Assembly (NCBI GenBank): GCA_028065725.1
Contig: JAPTVL010000495.1
Coordinates: 1 to 36,042 of the forward strand
Source of the DNA: Betaproteobacteria bacterium
GTDB taxonomy: Bacteria > Pseudomonadota > Gammaproteobacteria > Burkholderiales > Rhodocyclaceae
Direction of reading: 5' to 3'
Length of the DNA: 36,042 nt
Each line of letters starts with the position of its first letter. The stretch's first letter is position 1. The position numbers and the translations under genes were made by a program. The notes below the pieces were generated by a model that had not been told where the DNA came from, made no database searches, and worked only from the letters and a program-made list of their open reading frames with translations. Positions 1 to 8,339 of this stretch are shown piece by piece.

Positions 1-1
1 T

Positions 2-499
2 CCGATCTTCGCTGTCGAGTACCCCGTCGGCGCCCCACTGCAGCGTTACGGAATGGAGATCAAGGCCGTCTATCTCCAACCCGTCACCATGGAACCGGAA
101 GGCATCATGAAATCCGCCGCCGAGTCCGACATTCACCTTGAGGCGGACATAAAAGCCCTGGCAAACAATCCAAACGGATTCGACGAGGGGGCATGGATTC
201 CCTACCTCAAGGTGCAGTACGAGCTGAAGAAGGAGGGGACGGCTGACGCGGTGAGCGGAGACATGATGCCCATGGTAGCCAATGACGGCGCGCACTACGG
301 CGACAACGTCAAGCTCAAGGGGCCGGGGAAATACAAGGTCAAATATCGGATCGCCCCGCCTGCAGCGGATCCGCACAACCCGCACAACCATTTCGGCCGG
401 CACACCGACCGCCTCACCGGCGTGCGGCCTTGGTTCAAGCCGTTCGAGGTCGAGTACGAGTTCACCTTTGTGGGCATTGGGAAAAAAGGAGGCTACTGA
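2..499 (+). CDS. ftrA: P19/Tp34-type periplasmic iron-transport protein (5' truncated)
   Basis: The reading frame is open from the first bases of the window, so the N-terminus and signal peptide are missing; the ATG at 53 is internal. The fragment matches the P19/FtrA/Tp34 family (Pfam iron transport), periplasmic copper-binding proteins that assist ferrous iron uptake with an FTR1 permease. Visible landmarks are the GMEIKAVYLQP strand, the DIHLEADI histidine, a Met/His cluster (MMPMVANDGAH) and a late His region (HNHFGRH). In characterised P19 proteins the copper ligands are one Met and several His in these places. It overlaps the porin start by one base and is translationally coupled to it. 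The usual partner permease survives only as a remnant at 2070-2282. The family call is strong; the exact substrate is inferred. Confidence 0.9.
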   Translation, partial: PIFAVEYPVGAPLQRYGMEIKAVYLQPVTMEPEGIMKSAAESDIHLEADIKALANNPNGFDEGAWIPYLKVQYELKKEGTADAVSGDMMPMVANDGAHYGDNVKLKGPGKYKVKYRIAPPAADPHNPHNHFGRHTDRLTGVRPWFKPFEVEYEFTFVGIGKKGGY

Positions 500-2046
500 T
501 GCGCCTCGCCTGCCGCCTCGTATCCGCGGCAGCCCTGGCGATCGGCTTCGCCAGCCCCGCGGCTCGCGCGACAACTCAGGACGAGGCCCTGCTGACGCAG
601 CAACTGCAACGCCTTGCCGATCGTTTGGACAGCGTGGAAAAGCGCAACGCCGAGCTGGAGGCGAAACTCAAAGCCTATGTCGAACGGCCGGGGTCGAAGG
701 ACGGGGGGCTTGAAATTCGCCTGCAGGCCCTGGAAGGCTACAACAAGCGCCTGGAAAACGCGCTCGATACCGAGAGCATTTCCGAGCGCGAGCCGGAGCT
801 GGCATCGCGGCTCAAGGCAGTCGAATACAACACGCTCGACATCAAGAAGCAGGCTACGGTGATCGATTCGATCGAAGGCTTTTCCGCCGGCGCAAGTTTC
901 ACCTCCGTGGGCCAGCGCGCGAGCGGCGTCGACACCAATGGGACCACCCTGAACTACCGCACCGACATTACCGTGACCACACCGACGGTGAAGACGGGCG
1001 ATATCGAAAGCAAGCTGTTCGCACATTTTCGCGTCGGGCAGGGCCGCGGAATCTCCCAGCACCTGACCTCCTTCGTGGGTCCGAACGCCACGTCGTTTCA
1101 GCTCGGCACCGCGATCCCGCCGGAAAACAGCGCGGTACTGCTGGCGGAAGCCTATTATCGGGCCGAGATTCCCTTGCCGTTCGCTGGCTTCAAGCCGCAC
1201 TCGCGCGAAAAGCTGACGATGAACTTCGGCAAGATGGACCCATTCGCGTTCTTCGACCAGAACGCGGCCGCCAACGACGAGACGCGCCAATTCCTCGCCA
1301 GCCCGTTTGTCCACAACGCGCTGCTCGACAACCCGATAGCGGCAAACGTCGGCGCCGACGGCTTCGGCTTCTCTCCCGGCGCGCGCGTGGCCTACCGCAA
1401 CGAGCGCACCAAGAGCGAGCCTTGGGGCCTGTCGTTCGGCGTGTTCGGCGCCGGGCGCAGCGCCGATTTTTCCGAAGGTTTCAGGTCGCCATTCTGGATT
1501 GCCCAGGCGGAATCCACGCTGCGCTTCGGCGGACTCACCGGCAACTATCGCGCCTTCCTGTGGCAAAACGGCCAGGCGCCCACCTTCCTGCGCGACCCGA
1601 GCGACCTGGACACGACCCTGCTTCGTCCGCATCGCGGTGCCGGCCTGAATTTCGACCAGCGCATTGCCGACTATGTTACGGTCTTTGGCCGTCTGGGCTG
1701 GGCAAGCGGCGAAGGCCTGCCGTTCGACCGTGCGCTCGCGCTCGGCGCCGAAATCGGCGGCAGCTATTGGTCGCGCGGGGCCGACGCACTGGGTATCGCC
1801 TTTGGCGCCAATCGCAGCAGCGCGGCGTTCCGCAACGGCTCCGCGCGTGTGCTCGACGCTGCCGGCAGCCCCGTGTTCGGATTCGCCGCCCAAGGCGCCG
1901 AAAAAGTCGCCGAAATCTATTATCGCTACCGCGTCCACCAGAACTTCGAGATTTCCCCCGATTTCCAGCTGATCAGCAACCCCGCCGGCAATCCCGCTGC
2001 GAAGCCGGTCAAGCTGATCGGAATCCGCCTCCAGCTCACTCAGTAA
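499..2046 (+). CDS. Outer-membrane porin of the iron cluster
   Basis: This is a 515-residue protein with an N-terminal signal peptide (MRLACRLVSAAALAIGF, cleavage after ARA). A short coiled-coil-like stretch follows (about residues 28-125, rich in Leu, Lys and Glu), then a long beta-strand-rich domain with alternating aromatic residues, ending in LQLTQ as outer-membrane barrels often do. It resembles carbohydrate-porin/OprB-like proteins that have an N-terminal periplasmic coiled coil. The start at 499 is preferred over the upstream ATG at 430 because a strong ribosome-binding site (AAAGGAGG) lies just before it and the signal peptide begins there. TGATG overlap with the P19 gene implies cotranscription. 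A role in passing iron or a chelate across the outer membrane is inferred only from its place in the operon. Confidence 0.75.
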   Translation: MRLACRLVSAAALAIGFASPAARATTQDEALLTQQLQRLADRLDSVEKRNAELEAKLKAYVERPGSKDGGLEIRLQALEGYNKRLENALDTESISEREPELASRLKAVEYNTLDIKKQATVIDSIEGFSAGASFTSVGQRASGVDTNGTTLNYRTDITVTTPTVKTGDIESKLFAHFRVGQGRGISQHLTSFVGPNATSFQLGTAIPPENSAVLLAEAYYRAEIPLPFAGFKPHSREKLTMNFGKMDPFAFFDQNAAANDETRQFLASPFVHNALLDNPIAANVGADGFGFSPGARVAYRNERTKSEPWGLSFGVFGAGRSADFSEGFRSPFWIAQAESTLRFGGLTGNYRAFLWQNGQAPTFLRDPSDLDTTLLRPHRGAGLNFDQRIADYVTVFGRLGWASGEGLPFDRALALGAEIGGSYWSRGADALGIAFGANRSSAAFRNGSARVLDAAGSPVFGFAAQGAEKVAEIYYRYRVHQNFEISPDFQLISNPAGNPAAKPVKLIGIRLQLTQ

Positions 2047-2069
2047 ATGGATGATCCCTCATACGTACG

Positions 2070-2282
2070 TTGCGCTTGCCTTCGCGGTATTGCCTGGTTT
2101 GCCTCTCGCCGCTGTTTGACCACTCGGCGCTGCTGGACGACACCAGCACGCCCGGCGGCGTGGTGAGCGCGTTTATCGGCTATCGGGCACGACCATCTGG
2201 ATTGGTCGTATTGGTATTTCTTGTCTATTGGGCGCTGTCATCGTGTTGGGTGCGGCGCACCGTTAAAGGAGCTGGAAAATGA
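2070..2282 (+). pseudogene. C-terminal remnant of an FTR1/EfeU-type iron permease
   Basis: Only the last part of the permease remains. The stretch beginning PLFDHSALLDD and continuing through FIGYRARPS and VFLVYWAL matches the end of EfeU/FTR1 proteins (in E. coli EfeU roughly FDMSAVLSTHS, IFGYQEAPS, VWFIYLI). The REGxE motifs that carry iron in FTR1 proteins are absent. No convincing start codon exists and a TGA lies in frame at 2052-2054. A second frame from 2051 opens as MIPHTYVALAFAVLPG and then stops; it may be the start of another deleted gene. The remnant lies where FtrC would be expected, between ftrA and ftrD, so an internal deletion of the permease gene is the simplest reading. Confidence 0.75.
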
Positions 2283-3694
2283 ACACAACGGACCTTGTCC
2301 TCGCGTCGCCGCCACTCGCCGCGCGCGAGGTCTCGAAGCTTGCAAAGTTGGGGGAGTGGCTGAAATCGCATCGATCCTTAATCATCACCACCCAATGGGC
2401 GATACTTCTCATATATCTCGTGCTTGTCATAGTGCCGGTTTTTCTGCCCTTGCCTCAACAAGGCGCAACGCTGCTGAACAATCTCACACTGTTTGCACAG
2501 TTCGTGTTCTGGGGTATCTGGTGGCCGTTCGTCATGTTGAGCATGATGTTCGTCGGACGCGTCTGGTGCGGCTGGCTGTGCCCCGAGGGATTCTTGAGCG
2601 AGCAGGCGAGCCGCATCGGACTGGGGCGCACGCCCCCGCATTGGATCAAGTGGACCGGCTGGCCATTCTTTGCCTTCGTCTGCACCACCGTGTACGGCCA
2701 ACTGGTCACCGTCTACGAGTATCCCAAGGCATGGCTGTTGATCCTGGGCGGATCGACCGTCGTCGCGGTCATCGTCGGACTGATATGGGGCAAAGGCACA
2801 CGCGTCTGGTGCAGATACCTTTGCCCAGCGAACGGCATCTTCGGCCTGCTCGCGCGCATGGCACCGCTGCACTTTCGCGCAGACCCGGTTGCGTGGGATC
2901 GCTACAAGGCCGTAACCGCCACGCCTGCGCAGGCGGTGAACTGCGCTCCAATGCTCAAGCTTCGCACCGCCAACAGCAACGTACGTTGCCACATGTGCGC
3001 GGGTTGCGCCGGTCACCGGAATGCGATTGCCTTGGCTGGCCGTGCCCCGGGGAGTGAAATCGCAGCGCTTACCGGCCGCGACACCAATCCGTGGGAAGTC
3101 CGATTGCTTCTATTCGGCCTGATCGGCGTCGCCAATGGCGCCCTGCAATGGACCGCATCGCCCTGGCTGGTCAAGGCCAAGATCGCCGCCGCCGAATGGC
3201 TTCTGGCCCACGAGATCTATGCTCCGCTTTCCGACGACATCCCCTGGTGGGTACTGACCCACTACGCGGAAGTGAACGACGTATTCACCTGGTTGGATGG
3301 GGCCATAATCCTTGGCTATATTGGTACCACGTCAATCGTCGTGGGTGGTTGGATGTGGGTCTGGCTGCGTGTCGCCGCGGTGCTGCTGCGCGTGCGCGGC
3401 GACCACCTGCGCCTTGCCCATGGGTTGGTTCCGCTCGCCGGGATTGGCGTATTCCTCGGGCTGTCGGCGCTTAGCGTAACCATCCTTTCCGGCGACGGCG
3501 TGCGCATACCCGGGCTTCCATGGATGCGCGGCGCGTTGCTCGGGATCGGGGCTGTCGCCGCTCTGTGGCTGGGGAGAAAACTCATCGCGCGCGCGCCTGC
3601 ACCGCCCGCGCGTCGTTTCGCGGCCTGGCTGGCCTACGCCGTAGCGGCGAGTGCAGGTGTGGTCCCGTGGGTATTCATGTTCTATCTCTGGTGA
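2279..3694 (+). CDS. ftrD: NapH/FtrD-like membrane 4Fe-4S protein
   Basis: This 471-residue polytopic membrane protein has paired cysteine motifs WCGWLCP (C97, C101) and WCRYLCP (C178, C182), followed by C222 and a CHMCAGC group (C237, C240, C243). This is the layout of the NapH/CcoG/FtrD family, which carries electrons through membrane iron-sulfur clusters. In FtrABCD systems FtrD is thought to provide or remove electrons during iron oxidation-reduction coupled to the P19 protein and the FTR1 permease. Transmembrane segments are visible at about residues 40-58, 70-92, 155-170, 335-365, 380-400 and 415-470. An AAAGGAGCT site precedes the ATG at 2279. The gene is intact although its permease partner is not. 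Confidence 0.8.
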   Translation: MNTTDLVLASPPLAAREVSKLAKLGEWLKSHRSLIITTQWAILLIYLVLVIVPVFLPLPQQGATLLNNLTLFAQFVFWGIWWPFVMLSMMFVGRVWCGWLCPEGFLSEQASRIGLGRTPPHWIKWTGWPFFAFVCTTVYGQLVTVYEYPKAWLLILGGSTVVAVIVGLIWGKGTRVWCRYLCPANGIFGLLARMAPLHFRADPVAWDRYKAVTATPAQAVNCAPMLKLRTANSNVRCHMCAGCAGHRNAIALAGRAPGSEIAALTGRDTNPWEVRLLLFGLIGVANGALQWTASPWLVKAKIAAAEWLLAHEIYAPLSDDIPWWVLTHYAEVNDVFTWLDGAIILGYIGTTSIVVGGWMWVWLRVAAVLLRVRGDHLRLAHGLVPLAGIGVFLGLSALSVTILSGDGVRIPGLPWMRGALLGIGAVAALWLGRKLIARAPAPPARRFAAWLAYAVAASAGVVPWVFMFYLW

Positions 3695-3702
3695 CCGAGC
3701 CG

Positions 3703-4097
3703 ATGTCGCTCGCAGATGCCGTGGTCGGCGACATATTTATCGTCAGTCACGTGGTAGCCCCTTCAGGGGCGCCACAGTGGGTGCACCGACTGGAGGACAT
3801 CGGTTTCGTCGCCGGTGAGCGCGCTGGGCGCCGTGTATGCGCTCTGTGCAACGGGAAACGATACAGCGCAGGCTCTCGCGCCACTGATCGCGCAGGACTA
3901 GAGCCGGGCGACGGCGCTGTCCCCGCTCGCCTGGTATATATTTGCCCCGCAGTGCTTGTCCACGTTGGTGACGGTCAAGCGCGAATCCGGCTACTGGACG
4001 ATGCCGGTGATCATGGCGGGCTATCTTTTTTTTCCTGGCTTACCTGGCATCGTTCGTCACCTATCGCGTGGCATCGACGCTGGGGGCGGCGGGATGA
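3703..4097 (+). pseudogene. Collapsed feoA-feoB remnant
   Basis: The first 40 codons (3703-3822) read as the start of a FeoA SH3-like domain: MSLADAVVGD, then HRLEDIGFVAGE, as in the LxxLGF turn of FeoA. From about 3815, in a different frame, the sequence is the C-terminal end of FeoB: SALGAVYAL, LAPLIAQ, LAWYIFAPQCLSTL, VKRESGYW and a last membrane helix. The FeoB G domain and most of its membrane core are gone. The FeoB part also has an in-frame amber codon at 3899-3901, where related proteins have Trp, and a frameshift in a run of eight T (4026-4033) that would read correctly with seven. Its end overlaps the 3' end of fbpC on the other strand. Confidence 0.8.
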
Positions 4098-5193
4098 GCG
4101 GCGGTGCAACAATGGCGCCGCCCGGCATCTCGGCGTTGCGGAAGACGACGACATGGTCCACGTCGAGCCGGATGCCGATCTTTTCGCCGATCGCGTGGTT
4201 GTGGTGGCTCGGCACCAGCGACAGCACGCGCGCGCCGCTCGGCAGGCGCAGCGTGTAGAGGAATTCCGCGCCGCGGAAGGCCTTCAGGACAACTTCCGCC
4301 TGGGTGGGGCTGGCATCGTCGTGCACTATGTCGTCCGGCCGCACCAGGACGGAAACACGGCAGGGCCGCATGCAGACGTCGCAGCCGCTGGCGCATTCGG
4401 TCGGGATGTTGCCGCACAGCGTGCCAAGCTCGATCTGCACTTCGCGCGGGTTCAGCACCTTGCCCGGCAAGAACACACCCTGGCCGACGAAGTCGGCCAC
4501 GAAGCGATTGGCCGGCCGATGGTAGAGGTTGTAAGGCGTGTCCCATTGCTGAATGCAGCCCGCATGCATGATGCCGATCTCGTCGGCCACGACGAAGGCC
4601 TCGTGCTGGTCGTGGGTGACGAGGATGGCGGTGATACCGGCACGCTTGATGATGTCGCGCACTTCGAGCGAAAGCCGCTCGCGCAGATCCACATCGAGGT
4701 TGGAGAACGGCTCGTCGAGCAGCAGCAGGTGCGGCTTGGGCGCCAGCGCCCGCGCCAGCGCCACACGCTGCTGCTGGCCGCCGGAGAGCTCGTGCGGGAA
4801 TTCCCCGCCCGAACCACGGAGTCCGACGGTTGCCAGCAGCTCGGCCACGCGGGCGCGACGCTGCTCCTCGGTCGCGCCGCGCAGGCCGAAGGCGATATTG
4901 TCGGCCACCGACAGGTGCGGAAACAGGGCATAGTCCTGAAACACCATGCCGATCCTGCGCTGTTCGGGCGGCAGTTGCAGTGCCGGGCTGCTCACAATGA
5001 CGCCATTCAGACGGATTTCGCCGCGGTTGACGTGCTCGAAGCCGGCGATGGCCCGCAGCACGGTGGTCTTACCGCAGCCCGAAGGGCCGAGCAGGCAGCC
5101 GATGGCGCCCTGCTCCAGCGAGAAGGAGAGGGCATCCACCACCATGTGGCGGCCGTAAGAGTGAGAAACTTGTTTCAATTCGAGCAGTGGCAT
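4057..5193 (-). CDS. fbpC: Fe(3+) ABC transporter ATP-binding protein
   Basis: This 378-residue ATPase subunit energises ferric iron import through FbpB. Visible are Walker A GPSGCGKT (36-43), Q-loop Q86, signature LSGGQ (136-140), Walker B LLLLDE (156-161), the switch histidine H194, and a C-terminal TOBE-type regulatory domain with VRPDDIVHDD (284-293). Two points are odd. The TOBE region carries five cysteines in 19 residues (C260, C267, C271, C274, C278). The last 25 or so residues after VVVFRN are a proline-rich tail, part of which is encoded antisense to the FeoB remnant, as if the original stop codon had been lost in the deletion. It is divergent from fbpB across a Fur-like site. Confidence 0.9.
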   Translation of the reverse strand: MPLLELKQVSHSYGRHMVVDALSFSLEQGAIGCLLGPSGCGKTTVLRAIAGFEHVNRGEIRLNGVIVSSPALQLPPEQRRIGMVFQDYALFPHLSVADNIAFGLRGATEEQRRARVAELLATVGLRGSGGEFPHELSGGQQQRVALARALAPKPHLLLLDEPFSNLDVDLRERLSLEVRDIIKRAGITAILVTHDQHEAFVVADEIGIMHAGCIQQWDTPYNLYHRPANRFVADFVGQGVFLPGKVLNPREVQIELGTLCGNIPTECASGCDVCMRPCRVSVLVRPDDIVHDDASPTQAEVVLKAFRGAEFLYTLRLPSGARVLSLVPSHHNHAIGEKIGIRLDVDHVVVFRNAEMPGGAIVAPPLIPPPPASMPRDR

Positions 5194-5281
5194 GGTTCCG
5201 CTACTTGCAGTGAGCGCCTGTCTATACCCCGTTCCGGTCCGCCCCTGTCAGGGCGAGACGACGGTGGTTTGGACGCATGAG

Positions 5282-5300
5282 TCAATTATAATTCTCATTT
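5282..5300. promoter_or_regulatory. Candidate Fur box between fbpC and fbpB
   Basis: The AT-rich segment TCAATTATAATTCTCATTT stands out in GC-rich DNA. Aligned by eye to the Fur consensus core, AATTATAATTCTCATT agrees at about 11 of 16 positions. It lies 20 bases before the fbpB start and about 90 bases before the fbpC start, so it could repress both divergent genes when iron is plentiful. Confidence 0.5.
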
Positions 5301-5319
5301 AGCCTATCAATCATCCCGC

Positions 5320-6993
5320 GTGCAAGCGACCACCGCCATTAACGCTCGACCCGCTGCCCGCAACATCCGCCGGTCGGGCGCTCTGGTCATCGCCGCGCTC
5401 CTCGTTGCCGCACTGGTCGCGGCGCCCATCCTCAGCGTCTGGACCAACATCTTCGTCGGCGGCACCAGCGATACCTGGCAGCATCTCGCTTCCACCGTGC
5501 TGCCGGAGTACGCAGCGAATACCCTGTGGCTGTGTATCGGCGTCGGCAGCGGCGTGATCGTCGTCGGCGTTTCCACGGCGTGGCTCGTTACCATGCACGA
5601 GTTTCCGGGTCGGCACCTGTTCGAGTGGGCGCTGGTCCTGCCGCTGGCCGTGCCGGCCTATGTCATGGCATACACCTACACCGACCTGCTGCAGTTCGTC
5701 GGTCCGCTGCAGACCGGATTGCGGGAGAACTTCGGCTGGAGCAAGGGCGACTACTGGTTTCCCGACGTGCGTTCGTTGGGTGGCGCCGTCGCCATGTTCG
5801 TTTTCGTGCTCTATCCTTACGTCTACCTGCTCGCCCGCACGGCCTTTCTCGAGCGCGCGAGCGGTATGCTGGAAGCCGGCCGCTCGCTCGGCTTGGGACC
5901 GTGGGCGAGTTTCTTCCGCATCTCGCTGCCGCTAGCGCGGCCCGCAGTGGCGGCGGGCGCGGCCCTCGCGCTGATGGAGACGCTGGCCGACTACGGCACC
6001 GTGGCTTACTTCGCCGTGCAGACCTTCACCACCGGCATCTACCGGGCGTGGTTCTCCCTGGGAGACAGGATCGCCGCCGCACAGCTTTCGGCGGCTCTGC
6101 TCGGCTTCGTAGTGTTGGTGCTGCTCGCTGAGCGAACCAGCCGCGGCCGCGCCCGTTTTCACGACACCACCGGGCGCAGCCGGCCACAATACGGCCGCGG
6201 ACTGTCCGGACCCAAGGCGGCCGCGGCCATGCTGGTCTGCGCCATACCGCTGGCCATCGGCTTCCTGGTGCCGGCGGTACTCCTGCTGAAAATGGCGTTG
6301 ACCGAAGGCGATGCGCAGTTCGGCGCGCGCTTTCTGCAACTGGCCGGCAACAGTTTCACGCTGGCCGCATTGACTTCGCTGCTGGCTGTGGCGCTGGCGC
6401 TGCTGCTGGCCTACGCCGCGCGCATAAGCCGAGAGCGCTGGGCACAGTTCATGAATCGCGTGGTCGGGCTAGGCTACGCCGTTCCCGGTTCCGTCATTGC
6501 AGTCGGCGTGCTGATTCCCGTCACGCGTCTGGACAACTGGCTGGCCGCGTGGATCGAGCAAAGCTTCGGAACGAACCCAGGACTGCTGTTGACCGGTGGC
6601 ATCGCAGCGCTGGTCTATGCGTATCTGGCGCGCTTCCTCGCCGTGGCTCTGCAGACCGTGGAGACGGGCCTGGCCAAGATCACGCCCAGCATGGACGACG
6701 CGGCGCGCTCGCTCGGGCTGGGGCAGGTCGATACGTTGCGCCGGGTGCACCTGCCTTTGCTGCGCGGCAGCCTGCTGACCGGGGGCTTGCTGGTGTTCGT
6801 CGACGTGATGAAGGAACTGCCGGCGACGCTGGTCATGCGTCCGTTCAACTTCGACACCCTGGCGACCCAGGCCTACATCCTGGCTTCCGACGAGCGTCTG
6901 GCGGAAGCCTCCACCGCGGCCTTGACCATCGTTGCTGTCGGCATCCTCCCCGTGATCGCGGTCTCGCGCAGCATCGCACGCGCGCATAGGTGA
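5320..6993 (+). CDS. fbpB: Fe(3+) ABC transporter permease, fused two-half type
   Basis: This 557-residue inner-membrane permease forms the ferric iron channel with FbpC. It has the two-fold repeat typical of FbpB/SfuB. Each half has a cytoplasmic EAA loop that docks on the ATPase: LEAGRSLGLGPWASF near residue 185 and DDAARSLGLGQVDTL near residue 458. About twelve hydrophobic helices are visible, the first at residues 21-45. The start is GTG at 5320, just after the Fur-like site; no better ATG lies upstream in frame. It converges with fbpA, with under 100 bases between the two stop codons. Confidence 0.9.
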   Translation: MQATTAINARPAARNIRRSGALVIAALLVAALVAAPILSVWTNIFVGGTSDTWQHLASTVLPEYAANTLWLCIGVGSGVIVVGVSTAWLVTMHEFPGRHLFEWALVLPLAVPAYVMAYTYTDLLQFVGPLQTGLRENFGWSKGDYWFPDVRSLGGAVAMFVFVLYPYVYLLARTAFLERASGMLEAGRSLGLGPWASFFRISLPLARPAVAAGAALALMETLADYGTVAYFAVQTFTTGIYRAWFSLGDRIAAAQLSAALLGFVVLVLLAERTSRGRARFHDTTGRSRPQYGRGLSGPKAAAAMLVCAIPLAIGFLVPAVLLLKMALTEGDAQFGARFLQLAGNSFTLAALTSLLAVALALLLAYAARISRERWAQFMNRVVGLGYAVPGSVIAVGVLIPVTRLDNWLAAWIEQSFGTNPGLLLTGGIAALVYAYLARFLAVALQTVETGLAKITPSMDDAARSLGLGQVDTLRRVHLPLLRGSLLTGGLLVFVDVMKELPATLVMRPFNFDTLATQAYILASDERLAEASTAALTIVAVGILPVIAVSRSIARAHR

Positions 6994-7092
6994 AGCGTGC
7001 GTCACTTGCCTCGGTTGCAGCGCAAATGCCGGCGCGGACTGCGTGAGTCTTGCGCCCTCGGAGGTGAAGGATCGCTCGACTAGCAAGAGGTC

Positions 7093-8109
7093 TCAGCGCC
7101 AGCCGGCCCGATCAAAAATCTTCTGCGTTAATGCAGTGTTCTTCGACAACGTACCCACGTTCAGGTTGTCGGCCTTGAACTTGCCCAGCGACTCGAGTTC
7201 CGGGTTATTCACGGCGGCGCTCTTCACCACCGGCCATTCATTGTTGCCATCGGCGAAATAGGCTTGCGCCTGGTCGCTCGCGAGGTACTCGAGGAACCTC
7301 ACCGCAGCGTCCTTGTGCGGTGCGGTCTTCAGCATACCGCCGCCGGAGACGTTGATGTGCGTGCCGAAACTCTTCTGGTTCGGCCAGACGACGCCGATGC
7401 TGTCTACGATCTTCCTGTCCTCGGCCTTGGCGGAGCGCATCAGGCGCACGATGTAGTAGGTGTTGGAAATCGCGACGCCGCATTCGCCCGCCGCCACGGC
7501 TTTGATTTGGTCCGTGTCGCCACCCTTGGGCGCGCGCGCGAAGTTGGCGACCAGACCCTTGGCCCATTCCTCCGTCTTCTGCTCGCCCAGGTGCTGGATC
7601 AGGGCCGAGCCCAGCGACAAGTTGTAGGGATGGGAGCCGGCGCGTACGCAGACCTTGCCTTTCAATTTCGGGTGTGCAAGGTCCTCGTAGTTCTGCGCGT
7701 CGGCCGGGTTGACGCCGGCCTTGTTGTAGATGATGACGCGGGCGCGGGTGGAGAAGGCAAACCAATCCGGCGCGCGCAGGTGGTCGGGGATGCGCTCTTC
7801 CAGCAGTCTTGATTTCACCGGTGCGAACAGGCCGAGGGCATCGGCCTGGGCCAGACGGGCGGCGTCCACCGTCAGGAAGACATCGGCCGGGCTGTTGGCG
7901 CCCTCGTTCTTGATGCGTTCAAGCAATGCATCCTCCTGGCCCTCTATGCGGTTGATCTTTATGCCGGTCTGTTTCGTGAAATCGGCGTAGAGCGCCTCGT
8001 CGGTCTGGTAATGGCGGGCGGAATAGAGGTTCAGGACTTTTTCCTGGGCGAAGGCGCTGCCGCTGACCAATGCAAGGGTGAGCAGCAGGACGGTTCGAAG
8101 GACTTGCAT
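7093..8109 (-). CDS. fbpA: Periplasmic Fe(3+)-binding protein
   Basis: This 338-residue solute-binding protein of the FbpA/FutA class has a clear signal peptide (MQVLRTVLLLTLALVSGSAFA). The mature protein opens with LNLYSARHYQTDEAL and contains the paired tyrosines ISNTYYIVRL that bind ferric iron in this family. The start at 8109 is chosen over longer frames reaching 8196 because the signal peptide begins there and an AGGAG site precedes it. The gene stands alone on the minus strand, convergent with fbpB, so the three transporter genes alternate in direction. Its promoter region contains a near-palindromic Fur-like site (8170-8188). Confidence 0.92.
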   Translation of the reverse strand: MQVLRTVLLLTLALVSGSAFAQEKVLNLYSARHYQTDEALYADFTKQTGIKINRIEGQEDALLERIKNEGANSPADVFLTVDAARLAQADALGLFAPVKSRLLEERIPDHLRAPDWFAFSTRARVIIYNKAGVNPADAQNYEDLAHPKLKGKVCVRAGSHPYNLSLGSALIQHLGEQKTEEWAKGLVANFARAPKGGDTDQIKAVAAGECGVAISNTYYIVRLMRSAKAEDRKIVDSIGVVWPNQKSFGTHINVSGGGMLKTAPHKDAAVRFLEYLASDQAQAYFADGNNEWPVVKSAAVNNPELESLGKFKADNLNVGTLSKNTALTQKIFDRAGWR

Positions 8110-8169
8110 ATGAGTACTCCTGTTTACTGATGTTGGACCCGGTAATTCTAGTCGCATCCTTCTACAAAC

Positions 8170-8188
8170 GCAAATGATTCTCATCTGC
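8170..8188. promoter_or_regulatory. Candidate Fur box upstream of fbpA
   Basis: GCAAATGATTCTCATCTGC is a 19-base near-palindrome: arms GCAAATGA and TCATCTGC, seven of eight pairs, around a central TTC. It matches the AATGA-NNN-TCATT shape of Fur sites and lies about 60 bases before the fbpA start. Iron repression of fbpA is the likely role. Confidence 0.6.
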
Positions 8189-8298
8189 AAACTCACTGCT
8201 GCACCCGAAACCGGTCGATCAACGCAGTGTGCCGCTCACGCGCCTGGGTCGGTCGTTCCGATGCATGGCGGCTCTTCTTGCGCTGTCAGTCACGTTCG

Positions 8299-8332
8299 GT
8301 TTATCATTATCACAATCGTTTAAATGACATGC
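8299..8332. promoter_or_regulatory. Degenerate inverted-repeat operator before repressor 1
   Basis: Arms GTTTATCATT (8299-8308) and AATGACATGC (8323-8332) are separated by 14 bases; seven of ten pairs are complementary. This is the same site, in the same position, as the perfect repeat at 14983-15016. It ends eight bases before the start codon of its own regulator, so it probably mediates autorepression. Confidence 0.6.
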
Positions 8333-8339
8333 ACTCCCG

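Noticed and set aside
493..1938. Long open frame (481 codons) antisense to the porin gene
   Set aside because: It has no recognisable domain and is Arg/Ala/Gly-rich as expected for a GC-rich antisense shadow. The plus-strand porin has a signal peptide and ribosome-binding site.
3520..5280. A 586-codon plus-strand frame running through the FeoA start and across fbpC
   Set aside because: Only the first FeoA-like part has meaning. The rest is antisense to fbpC, which has all ABC ATPase motifs.
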